Source: Flavobacteriaceae bacterium (GTDB taxonomy: Bacteria; Bacteroidota; Bacteroidia; Flavobacteriales; Flavobacteriaceae). From it: DNA of 5,822 bases. Below the pieces are notes generated by a model, which did no database searches, was not told the DNA's origin, and worked only from the letters and a program-made list of their open reading frames with translations. The stretch covers positions 1-5,822 of the forward strand of contig JACXVH010000101.1 in assembly GCA_014763515.1 (NCBI GenBank), in the 5' to 3' direction. Made by a program: the position numbers and the translations under genes. Positions 1-5,822 of the stretch are shown piece by piece (position 1 is the stretch's first letter; every line of letters begins with the position of its first letter).

Positions 1-5
1 ATAAT

Positions 6-13
6 TAGTTTTG
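6..13 (+). promoter_or_regulatory. Possible -7 promoter box of the C40 peptidase gene
   Basis: TAGTTTTG matches the Bacteroidota -7 consensus TAnnTTTG at every fixed position. Transcription would start near position 18-20 and give a leader of about 50 nt before the ATG at 68. The matching -33 TTG element would lie left of the window, so only half of the promoter can be judged. A single 8-bp match in AT-rich DNA can occur by chance, and this stretch could instead belong to the upstream gene. Confidence 0.35.
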
Positions 14-33
14 GATTATGTTATATTCATTTC

Positions 34-60
34 TTAATTATCAATTGTTAATTATCAATT
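34..60. repeat. Imperfect 14-bp tandem repeat in leader
   Basis: TTAATTATCAATT occurs at 34-46 and again at 48-60, separated by a single G, giving almost two copies of a 14-bp unit. A further CAATTG follows at 61-66, immediately before the start codon. The repeats are AT-rich and contain the palindromic core CAATTG. Similar AATTATCAATT strings are, from memory, common in flavobacterial intergenic DNA, so this may be a generic spacer repeat rather than a dedicated operator. Confidence 0.6.
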
Positions 61-67
61 CAATTGA

Positions 68-829
68 ATGTTTGGTATTTGCAATCTTGCTATAGTTCCG
101 GTTAGACTTGAACCTTCTGATAGAAGTGAACAAGTTACTCAACTTCTTTTTGGCGAACATTTTACAATTTTAGAACAACAACAAAAGTGGACTAAAATTA
201 AAATTGCATATGATAATTACGAAGGATGGATTGACAACAAGCAATACCAAGAAATTTCTGAAAAACAATTTAATTCATTAAATGAAAGTCCAATTGTTTT
301 AAGTGCTGATTTAATTGAGTTTATTTCAAGTCCAAAAAATGAATTATTACCTATTTCCATTGGGAGTAGTCTTTCCTTTTTAAATGATGATTCGATTAAT
401 ATCACAAATTTTGCTTTTGAAGGTGTTAAAACATGTGGTGAAAAACCAAAAGTAAACCTTGTAAAAACGGCTTATATGTATTTAAATGCGCCATATTTAT
501 GGGGAGGAAAAACACCTTTTGGAATTGATTGTTCTGGCTTTACTCAAATGGTTTATAAATTAAATGGTTATAAACTTTTGAGAGATGCCTCACAACAAGC
601 AACACAAGGAGAAGCCCTTAGCTTTATAGAAGAAAGTGAACCTGGTGATTTAGCTTTTTTTGATAATGAAGAGGGAACTATTATACATGTAGGAATTATG
701 CTTGAAAACAATCATATAATTCACGCGTCTGGTAAAGTAAGAATTGATTTCTTAGATCATCTAGGAATTTATAACGCTGAAACAAATAGACACACTCATA
801 AATTGAGAGTCATTAAAAAAATAATTTAA
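68..829 (+). CDS. SH3b-NlpC/P60 (C40) cysteine peptidase, YkfC-like
   Basis: This 253-residue protein has a bacterial SH3 domain at about residues 5-60 (VRLEPSD, then GW at 53-54), a weaker second SH3-like stretch at about 76-120, and an NlpC/P60 catalytic domain at about 128-253. The catalytic residues are visible: Cys155 in GIDCSGF, His207 in HVGIML and His219 in IIHASG. The WGG at 145-147 and PGDLAFF at 192-198 are further family hallmarks. The architecture and the RDASQQ and HASGKVRID strings resemble the YkfC / dipeptidyl-peptidase VI group, which cleaves the gamma-D-Glu to diamino-acid bond of murein peptides. I infer a role in peptidoglycan peptide recycling. There is no signal peptide, and an in-frame TGA at 65-67 abuts the ATG, so no upstream extension exists and the enzyme is probably cytoplasmic. 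No Shine-Dalgarno sequence is seen. The gene converges on the TPR gene across a shared terminator. The family call is firm; the exact substrate is inferred. Confidence 0.9.
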   Translation: MFGICNLAIVPVRLEPSDRSEQVTQLLFGEHFTILEQQQKWTKIKIAYDNYEGWIDNKQYQEISEKQFNSLNESPIVLSADLIEFISSPKNELLPISIGSSLSFLNDDSINITNFAFEGVKTCGEKPKVNLVKTAYMYLNAPYLWGGKTPFGIDCSGFTQMVYKLNGYKLLRDASQQATQGEALSFIEESEPGDLAFFDNEEGTIIHVGIMLENNHIIHASGKVRIDFLDHLGIYNAETNRHTHKLRVIKKII

Positions 830-861
830 AAAAAATCCCAACTTTTAAGTTGGGATTTTTT
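830..861. terminator. Bidirectional terminator between converging genes
   Basis: This is a perfect inverted repeat with 16-base arms that meet at the centre, whose core AATCCCAACTT pairs with AAGTTGGGATT. It is flanked by A-runs on the left and T-runs on the right, so RNA from either strand forms a GC-containing stem followed by U residues. It begins one base after the TAA of the C40 peptidase gene (827-829) and ends one base before the stop of the converging TPR gene (863-865). This arrangement is typical of a Rho-independent terminator serving both genes. Confidence 0.9.
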
Positions 862-862
862 A

Positions 863-1969
863 CTATTTGATACTATCAGCTTTTTCTTTCATACCTAAAA
901 TTTCATAGGTCATTTTTAAAAGGATTTTTGTGTTTTCATCAGAAGGGTTTAATGAATATGCCTTTTCAAAACTTGGCATTGCAGTGGAAAAGTTATTTTT
1001 TCTTTTTGCCATTAACTCATCATATTTTGCTTTGTTTGATAAATTAGCATTGATTTCATCAACCAATTTTTGATCATCTTTTAATAACTCGTAAGCATCA
1101 TTAAAATATAAGCGAGCTTCTTCTTTTTTAATATCTTCATCATTTGGAGATAACTCTCTAGCTTCAGCTAAAGCCTTTTTAGCTTCAACAAGTTTACCAT
1201 TTTGAACATAAATTAAAGCTAAAGTTTTGTAAATCTCTGGCTTTTGTTTAGAAACTTTTTCTTCAGATGGTTTTTCGTGTGAACCAATTTTAACCATTCT
1301 ATCTCTATCTGCTTTAGAACTATAAGAGTCTACCTCACCACTCACTTTACTTACTGCTAAATACTTTGTTCCATTATTTAAGTAATCACTTTTCTTTAAT
1401 TCTTCATACATTTTTTCAGCTAACTTATAATCTTGAGATTGTACAGCCGCAATTGATGCATTCTCTAAAGCTTGACCTTCATTTTTAGGATCAAAAATAT
1501 ATTTAACATAAAATAAGTTTGCTGCTTCTTTATATTTGCCATTTCCGTAAGCTGTAGAAGCAATATTGTTTAGTTGATTTTTAAAGTCAGTTTTTTCTTG
1601 AATTAATTCGTCTGTATAAACTTTTTTACCTGTCTTTGTTTCATATTCAATAGTTTCATCAATTGTTTTACCATAACTAGTAATAAAATCAGGTTGATAA
1701 ACATTCATTTGATCTTGTAATGTTGCATTTGTACCTTTTGAAGCTAAAACTAAAGTTGGATACATATTTTTATAAAATTTTGTATACACTTTATCTCCTT
1801 CTTCTGTAGCTAAATTTTCTAAAGAAGCTAATGTAGCTTTATAAGTTTCTAAATCTTTGTCAGAAACATTACTTTTAGAATAAATCTTTTTAAGTGTTTT
1901 TAACTCATCCTTTTGAGCATAAGAAGCTACTGAAAACATGATAGTTGTAGCTAATAATAATTTTTTCAT
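863..1969 (-). CDS. Exported TPR-repeat protein of unknown function
   Basis: This 368-residue protein starts with a clear Sec signal peptide: MKK, a hydrophobic core (LLLATTIMFSVA), and a probable signal peptidase I site SYA|Q after residue 18. There is no lipobox Cys, so a soluble periplasmic protein is expected. The mature part is Lys/Glu-rich and helical, with TPR-like helix pairs at about residues 130-163 (YGNGKYKEAANLFY), 165-197 (DYKLAEKMYEEL), 245-278 (NGKLVEAKKALAEARELSPN) and 327-360 (AMPSFEKAYSLNPSDE). TPRs bind protein partners; no catalytic domain is visible. The start is the first ATG of the frame, with an in-frame stop just upstream (complement of 1985-1987) and an A-rich leader (ACTAAAAACAAA) without Shine-Dalgarno. 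It lies 43 bp downstream of gyrA on the same strand, behind a terminator-like hairpin. I recognise the type but no characterised homologue, and its role cannot be named from the sequence. Confidence 0.88.
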   Translation of the reverse strand: MKKLLLATTIMFSVASYAQKDELKTLKKIYSKSNVSDKDLETYKATLASLENLATEEGDKVYTKFYKNMYPTLVLASKGTNATLQDQMNVYQPDFITSYGKTIDETIEYETKTGKKVYTDELIQEKTDFKNQLNNIASTAYGNGKYKEAANLFYVKYIFDPKNEGQALENASIAAVQSQDYKLAEKMYEELKKSDYLNNGTKYLAVSKVSGEVDSYSSKADRDRMVKIGSHEKPSEEKVSKQKPEIYKTLALIYVQNGKLVEAKKALAEARELSPNDEDIKKEEARLYFNDAYELLKDDQKLVDEINANLSNKAKYDELMAKRKNNFSTAMPSFEKAYSLNPSDENTKILLKMTYEILGMKEKADSIK

Positions 1970-1986
1970 TTTGTTTTTAGTTTTTT

Positions 1987-2010
1987 AAAAAAAGCCCAAA
2001 AAGGGCTTTT
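1987..2010 (-). terminator. Rho-independent-type terminator after gyrA
   Basis: Read on the minus strand, AAAAGCCC (2010-2003), a five-T loop, and GGGCTTTT (1997-1990) form an 8-bp stem, and the T-run extends to position 1987 for seven T in all. The stem starts two bases after the gyrA stop codon (2013-2015). It also lies only 17 bases before the ATG of the downstream TPR gene, so it would separate the two genes transcriptionally or reduce readthrough. On the plus strand the left A-run also gives a weak reverse terminator, but no plus-strand gene needs one here. Confidence 0.8.
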
Positions 2011-2012
2011 AA

Positions 2013-4556
2013 TTATTGTTGATTTTCGTTGTTTTCTGAATTATCAAATTTTGTACCGTTTTCTTCGCCTTCAATGACGTCATCAGCTTCTTCTTCACGT
2101 AAAACTTTAGTTACAGCAGCTATAGAGTCGCTTCCTTTAATATTAATTAAACGAACACCTTGTGTAGCTCTACCCATTACACGTAAATCATCAATTCTCA
2201 TTCTGATAGTCAATCCAGATTTGTTGATAATCATTAAGTCATCATCATCTGTAACAGCATTAATTGCAATTAACTGACCTGTTTTTTCGGTAATATTTAA
2301 AGTTTTAACTCCTTTTCCTCCACGGTTAGTAATACGGTAAACATCTTCACCGTCTTCATCAACTAGTAAAGTACGTTTACCATAGCCATTTTCAGTAACA
2401 ACTAAAATTTGAGATTCATTTACTTTGTCTCTATCAATCGAAACCATTCCAATTACTTCATCTTTTTCATCAGCTAGGGTAATTCCACGAACTCCAGAAG
2501 CTGTTCTTCCCATTGGTCGAGTTTTTTCTTCTTCGAAACGAACTAATTTACCAGATTTTACAGCTAATAAAACTTGACTGTTTCCAGTAGTTAATTTTGC
2601 TTCTAGTAATTCATCATCTTCTTTAATTGTAATTGCATTGATACCGTTTTGACGTGGACGAGAATATTGCTCAAGAGGAGTCTTTTTAACTTGACCTTGT
2701 TTAGTCGCCATAATTACGTAGTGATTATTTACGTATTCTTCATCTTTTAAGTCTTGAGTACAAATAAATGCTTTTACTTTATCATCTGGTTCAATATTGA
2801 TAATGTTTTGAATTGCTCTACCTTTACTTGCTTTTGTTCCTTCTGGAATTTCAAATACACGCATCCAAAAACATTTTCCTTTTTGGGTAAAGAACATTAA
2901 ATATTGATGATTGGTTGCAACAAATAAATGCTCTAAAAAATCTTGATCTCTTGTTGCAGCACTTTTTTGTCCAACACCTCCTCTATTTTGTGTTTTGTAT
3001 TCAGATAACGATGTACGTTTAATGTAACCTGCATGAGAAATTGTAATAACTACAGATTCATCAGCAATTAAATCTTCAATACTTACATCTCCACCAGCAT
3101 ATTCAATTTGAGAACGACGCTCATCGCCATACTTATCTTTAATTTCAGTTAATTCGTCCTTAATTACTTGCATACGCATTTCTTTGTTTGCCAATAAATC
3201 TTTTAAGTAGCTAATTAACTTCATTATGTCTTCATATTCCGCACGAAGTTTATCTTGCTCAAGACCAGTCAATTGACGTAAACGCATCTCAACAATTGCT
3301 CTTGCTTGAATTTCAGATAATTTAAAGCGCTCCATTAATTTAGCTCTTGCTTCTTCTCCATCTTTAGATGAACGAATTAAAGCAATAACTTCATCAATAT
3401 TATCTGACGCAATAATTAAACCTTCTAAAATGTGTGCTCTTTCTTCTGCTTTTCTTAAATCGAATTGAGCCCTTCTTGTTACAACATCATGTCGGTGCTC
3501 AACAAAATAATGAATTAAATCTTTTAAATTTAATAATTGTGGACGCCCGTTTACTAAAGCAATGTTGTTAACACTGAAAGAAGATTGTAACTGAGTATAT
3601 TTATAAAGTGTATTTAAAACTACATTTGGAACTGCATCTCGTTTTAATTCATAAACGATACGCATACCATTTCTATCTGATTCATCTCGAATAGTTGAAA
3701 TTCCTTCAATTTTTTTATCATTAACTAAATCAGCCGTTTTCTTAATCATATCGGCTTTGTTAACTTGGTACGGAATCTCAGTTACAATAATTGCTTCACG
3801 TCCGTTAGATTCTTCAAAATTAGCTTTAGCACGCATCACAATGCGACCACGTCCTGTTTTAAAAGCTTCTCTTACGCCTTCATAACCATAAATGATACCT
3901 CCCGTTGGGAAATCTGGAGCTTTTACATGATTTATTAATTCATCAATCTCAATATCATTGTTATCAATATAAGCTAAAGTACCATCAATAACTTCTGTTA
4001 AATTATGTGGAGGCATATTTGTTGCCATACCAACAGCAATACCAGAAGCACCATTAATTAATAAGTTAGGAACACGAGTTGGTAAAACTTTTGGTTCTTC
4101 TAATGAGTCGTCAAAGTTTAACTGAAAATCAACCGTTTCTTTCTCAATATCAGCTAGCATTTCTTCTGATATTTTCTTCATTCTCGCCTCAGTATAACGC
4201 ATCGCTGCAGGGCTATCTCCATCAATCGAACCAAAGTTACCTTGTCCATCAACCATTAAATAACGTAAACTCCATTCTTGAGCCATACGAACCATGGTAT
4301 CATATACTGATGAGTCTCCGTGTGGGTGATACTTACCTAACACTTCTCCAACAATTCTTGCTGATTTTTTATAAGCACTATTAGAACGAATTCCTAATTC
4401 ATGCATTCCAAACAATACTCTTCGATGTACGGGTTTTAATCCATCTCTAACATCAGGAAGCGCTCTAGAAACAATAACTGACATCGAATAATCGATGTAA
4501 GCTGATTTCATTTCATCTTCAATGTTAATAGGAATTAACTTTTCTCCTTCAGACAT
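2013..4556 (-). CDS. gyrA: DNA gyrase subunit A
   Basis: This is the 847-residue A subunit of DNA gyrase, which with GyrB forms the A2B2 type II topoisomerase that introduces negative supercoils using ATP. The N-terminal breakage-reunion domain spans about residues 1-500, with the catalytic Tyr121 in AAMRYTEAR and the preceding quinolone-determining segment HPHGDSSVYDT at 77-87. Ser82 and Asp86 correspond to E. coli Ser83 and Asp87 and carry the susceptible-type residues. The C-terminal DNA-wrapping beta-pinwheel spans about 500-820. It contains a GyrA box QNRGGVG at 523-529, which separates gyrase from ParC, and repeated blade motifs such as TNRGGKG (743-749) and RVMGRATQG (792-800). An acidic tail (821-847, 11 Asp/Glu) ends the protein, as in many GyrA proteins. 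The start ATG is preceded three codons upstream by an in-frame stop (complement of 4563-4565), and the N-terminus MSEGEKLIPINIEDEMKSAY fits the family. The gene diverges from clpC and ends at a hairpin before the TPR gene. Confidence 0.98.
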   Translation of the reverse strand: MSEGEKLIPINIEDEMKSAYIDYSMSVIVSRALPDVRDGLKPVHRRVLFGMHELGIRSNSAYKKSARIVGEVLGKYHPHGDSSVYDTMVRMAQEWSLRYLMVDGQGNFGSIDGDSPAAMRYTEARMKKISEEMLADIEKETVDFQLNFDDSLEEPKVLPTRVPNLLINGASGIAVGMATNMPPHNLTEVIDGTLAYIDNNDIEIDELINHVKAPDFPTGGIIYGYEGVREAFKTGRGRIVMRAKANFEESNGREAIIVTEIPYQVNKADMIKKTADLVNDKKIEGISTIRDESDRNGMRIVYELKRDAVPNVVLNTLYKYTQLQSSFSVNNIALVNGRPQLLNLKDLIHYFVEHRHDVVTRRAQFDLRKAEERAHILEGLIIASDNIDEVIALIRSSKDGEEARAKLMERFKLSEIQARAIVEMRLRQLTGLEQDKLRAEYEDIMKLISYLKDLLANKEMRMQVIKDELTEIKDKYGDERRSQIEYAGGDVSIEDLIADESVVITISHAGYIKRTSLSEYKTQNRGGVGQKSAATRDQDFLEHLFVATNHQYLMFFTQKGKCFWMRVFEIPEGTKASKGRAIQNIINIEPDDKVKAFICTQDLKDEEYVNNHYVIMATKQGQVKKTPLEQYSRPRQNGINAITIKEDDELLEAKLTTGNSQVLLAVKSGKLVRFEEEKTRPMGRTASGVRGITLADEKDEVIGMVSIDRDKVNESQILVVTENGYGKRTLLVDEDGEDVYRITNRGGKGVKTLNITEKTGQLIAINAVTDDDDLMIINKSGLTIRMRIDDLRVMGRATQGVRLINIKGSDSIAAVTKVLREEEADDVIEGEENGTKFDNSENNENQQ

Positions 4557-4584
4557 AAGTATTTATATTTAATTTATCTTCTAT

Positions 4585-4595
4585 ACGTTTAACGT
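4585..4595. promoter_or_regulatory. Small palindrome in the gyrA leader
   Basis: ACGTTTAACGT is a perfect dyad with 5-bp arms around one central base. It lies 29-39 bases upstream of the gyrA ATG. TATACG also occurs twice as a direct repeat (4582-4587 and 4601-4606), the second copy overlapping the possible gyrA -7 box. The position would suit an operator near the transcription start, but the arms are short and no regulator is implied by the sequence. Confidence 0.25.
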
Positions 4596-4596
4596 G

Positions 4597-4604
4597 CCAA
4601 TATA
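4597..4604 (-). promoter_or_regulatory. Possible -7 promoter box of gyrA
   Basis: On the minus strand this reads TATATTGG, five of six fixed positions of the Bacteroidota -7 consensus TAnnTTTG. It would place the transcription start near 4590 and give a leader of about 35 nt. No convincing TTG element is found 17-23 bases upstream, so the assignment is weak. The gyrA promoter must nonetheless lie in this 255-bp region or further right, because the gene is the first of its strand here. Confidence 0.3.
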
Positions 4605-4737
4605 CGCTTTTTTACCTTTTTATATAAGCTAATTTTAAATTAATTTGATTTTTTTATTAACAATGAATTTTACAAAATGTTTATGATTTTATTTTCAATT
4701 TCTTTCATATTTAAAATAAATTTTGTCAATTCGTCAG

Positions 4738-4788
4738 TATACTAAGATTAGGCATATTATTTGCAATTTCAATAGAATTCTTAGTATA
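4738..4788. repeat. Inverted repeat upstream of clpC
   Basis: TATACTAAGA (4738-4747) and TCTTAGTATA (4779-4788) are perfect 10-bp inverted arms separated by 31 bases. The left arm also overlaps an 8-bp palindrome, AGTATACT (4736-4743). The right arm overlaps the predicted clpC -7 box and ends 23 bases before the clpC ATG. The layout could be a pair of operator half-sites or a looped operator, but no regulator is known from this window. Confidence 0.55.
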
Positions 4789-4792
4789 TTTA
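4760..4792 (+). promoter_or_regulatory. Candidate clpC promoter (-33/-7)
   Basis: TTTG at 4760-4763 can serve as the -33 element. After a 21-base spacer, TATATTTA at 4785-4792 matches TAnnTTTG at five of six fixed positions. The spacing fits the TTG-N17-23-TAnnTTTG pattern described for Flavobacterium. Transcription would begin near 4798 and leave a leader of about 14 nt, with no Shine-Dalgarno sequence. The right arm of the adjacent inverted repeat covers the first half of the -7 box. Confidence 0.45.
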
Positions 4793-4811
4793 CAATTAGA
4801 TATTAATAATA

Positions 4812-5822
4812 ATGGACGATAATTTTTCACCAAGAGTAAAAGAAGTAATCTCTTATAGTAAAGAAGAAGCATTACGTTTGGGGCACGATTTTATTGGCAC
4901 CGAACATCTTATGCTTGGACTTTTAAGAGAAGGTAATGGCAAAGCAATGACTATATTGAATAATATGGCAGTTGACTTTGATTTATTACGAAAAAAGGTT
5001 GAAATACTAAGCCCTGCTAATTCAGTTGGAGTTCAAAATAATGATAAAAAAAACCTTCATTTAACTAGACAAGCTGAAAGAGCTTTAAAAACAACTTTTT
5101 TAGAAGCAAAACTTTTTAATAGTAACATTATTAGTACAGCACATTTACTGTTATGTATTTTACGTAATGAAAATGATCCTACTACGAAGCTATTAAACAA
5201 ATTAAAAATTGATTATGAAACAGTAAAAGAACAATATACCGCCATGACAACAAACGAAAATGATTATATAGAAAATTTACCAAAAGCAGAATCTTTTAAT
5301 GATGATGCTGACAACGATGATTTATCAAAAGATAGCGGTTTCAACAACCCTCCACAAGGCAATAAAACAACTAAAAAATCTAAAACTCCTGTATTAGATA
5401 ATTTTGGTCGTGATTTAACCGAACTTGCCGAAGAAGGAAAACTAGACCCAGTTGTAGGTAGAGAAAAAGAAATTGAGCGTGTTTCTCAAATTTTAAGTAG
5501 AAGAAAGAAAAACAATCCTCTATTGATAGGAGAACCAGGAGTAGGTAAATCTGCTATTGCCGAAGGTTTAGCATTAATGATTGTTAAAAAGAAAGTGTCT
5601 CGAATTTTATTCAATAAACGTGTTGTAACTCTAGATCTAGCTAGCTTAGTAGCTGGAACTAAATACAGAGGTCAATTCGAAGAAAGAATGAAAGCCGTAA
5701 TGAATGAGTTGGAGAAAAACGACGATATTATTCTTTTCATTGATGAAATCCATACCATTGTTGGTGCCGGTGGAGCTACAGGTTCCCTTGATGCTTCAAA
5801 TATGTTTAAACCTGCTTTAGCT
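4812..5822 (+). CDS. clpC: ClpC-type AAA+ unfoldase, 5' part (cut by window edge)
   Basis: The first 337 codons are present, open to the last base, against roughly 810-860 for a complete ClpC. ClpC is a hexameric HSP100 ATPase that unfolds proteins and feeds them to the ClpP protease in the cytoplasm. Two Clp N-domain repeats are visible: about 5-58 (EEALRLGHDFIGTEHLMLGL) and 80-133 (ISTAHLLLCILRNEN). An Asn/Asp/Lys-rich linker spans about 145-192. The first AAA+ domain begins with LDNFGRDLTELAEEGKLDPV and has Walker A GEPGVGKS (240-247), pore loop KYRG (284-287) and Walker B IILFIDE (306-312). The wording of the N domain and D1 entry is ClpC-like rather than ClpB- or ClpA-like. The diagnostic M-domain and second AAA+ domain lie beyond the window. 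The ATG is fixed by an in-frame TAG at 4797-4799. The gene diverges from gyrA. In the second N repeat, Ala110 stands where B. subtilis ClpC has a phosphoarginine-site Glu. Confidence 0.95.
   Translation, partial: MDDNFSPRVKEVISYSKEEALRLGHDFIGTEHLMLGLLREGNGKAMTILNNMAVDFDLLRKKVEILSPANSVGVQNNDKKNLHLTRQAERALKTTFLEAKLFNSNIISTAHLLLCILRNENDPTTKLLNKLKIDYETVKEQYTAMTTNENDYIENLPKAESFNDDADNDDLSKDSGFNNPPQGNKTTKKSKTPVLDNFGRDLTELAEEGKLDPVVGREKEIERVSQILSRRKKNNPLLIGEPGVGKSAIAEGLALMIVKKKVSRILFNKRVVTLDLASLVAGTKYRGQFEERMKAVMNELEKNDDIILFIDEIHTIVGAGGATGSLDASNMFKPALA

Noticed and set aside
217..405. 62-codon open frame on the minus strand
   Set aside because: It lies wholly antisense inside the C40 peptidase gene, has no family resemblance, and is expected by chance.
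2029..2277. 82-codon open frame on the plus strand
   Set aside because: It is antisense to the gyrA C-terminal coding region; its Ser/Ile/Leu-rich composition reflects the opposite strand's codons.
4273..4337. Quinolone-resistance substitution in gyrA
   Set aside because: Residues Ser82 and Asp86, equivalent to E. coli Ser83 and Asp87, are the susceptible type, so there is no sign of a classic resistance mutation.
4079..4384. 101-codon open frame on the plus strand
   Set aside because: It is antisense to the most conserved part of gyrA, where the gyrA reading is unambiguous; no start context or domain supports it.
4637..4646. AAATTAATTT palindrome in the gyrA-clpC intergenic region
   Set aside because: It is a pure A/T palindrome in very AT-rich DNA, where such strings are expected by chance; it aligns with no promoter element.
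4755..4763. TATTATTTG as the clpC -7 box
   Set aside because: It has three rather than two bases between TA and TTTG, and the nearest upstream TTG (4723-4725) is 29 bases away, outside the usual spacing. The 4785-4792 box fits better.
4557..4811. Small gene or structured RNA between gyrA and clpC
   Set aside because: No open frame with a credible start and no GC-rich stem suggestive of a riboswitch or ncRNA was seen; promoter elements and the dyad account for what is visible.

Overview
The window looks like a stretch of core chromosome from a member of the Bacteroidota, most likely a Flavobacteriaceae species. The evidence is the strong A+T bias, A-rich starts without Shine-Dalgarno sequences, TAnnTTTG-like promoter boxes, and the family types of the encoded proteins. 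I see no mobile element, phage gene, CRISPR array, tRNA or rRNA.

Layout, left to right. Positions 1-67 hold a short AT-rich leader with an imperfect 14-bp tandem repeat and a possible promoter. Positions 68-829 (+) encode an SH3b plus NlpC/P60 (C40) cysteine peptidase with no signal peptide, resembling the YkfC / dipeptidyl-peptidase VI group that trims murein peptides. A perfect 32-bp inverted repeat (830-861) sits between this gene and the converging gene and probably terminates both. Positions 863-1969 (-) encode an exported TPR protein of unknown function. Positions 2013-4556 (-) encode full-length DNA gyrase subunit A. A Rho-independent-type hairpin (1987-2010) lies in the 43-bp gap between gyrA and the TPR gene. 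Positions 4557-4811 are a divergent intergenic region with promoter-like elements and a dyad near the right-hand gene. From 4812 to the window edge (+) lies the 5' part of clpC, covering the N domain, linker and start of the first AAA+ domain.

How the genes relate. gyrA and clpC diverge from a shared 255-bp region. The TPR gene follows gyrA on the same strand, but the hairpin between them suggests it is expressed by readthrough or from a promoter inside the gyrA 3' end. The products work in different processes (DNA supercoiling, Clp proteolysis, peptidoglycan peptide turnover, and an unknown envelope role), so I infer conserved neighbourhood rather than one pathway.

I found no convincing undescribed system. 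The points most worth a second look are the loss of one predicted phosphoarginine-site glutamate in the ClpC N domain, the dyad overlapping the predicted clpC promoter, and the terminator-like hairpin just upstream of the TPR start codon.
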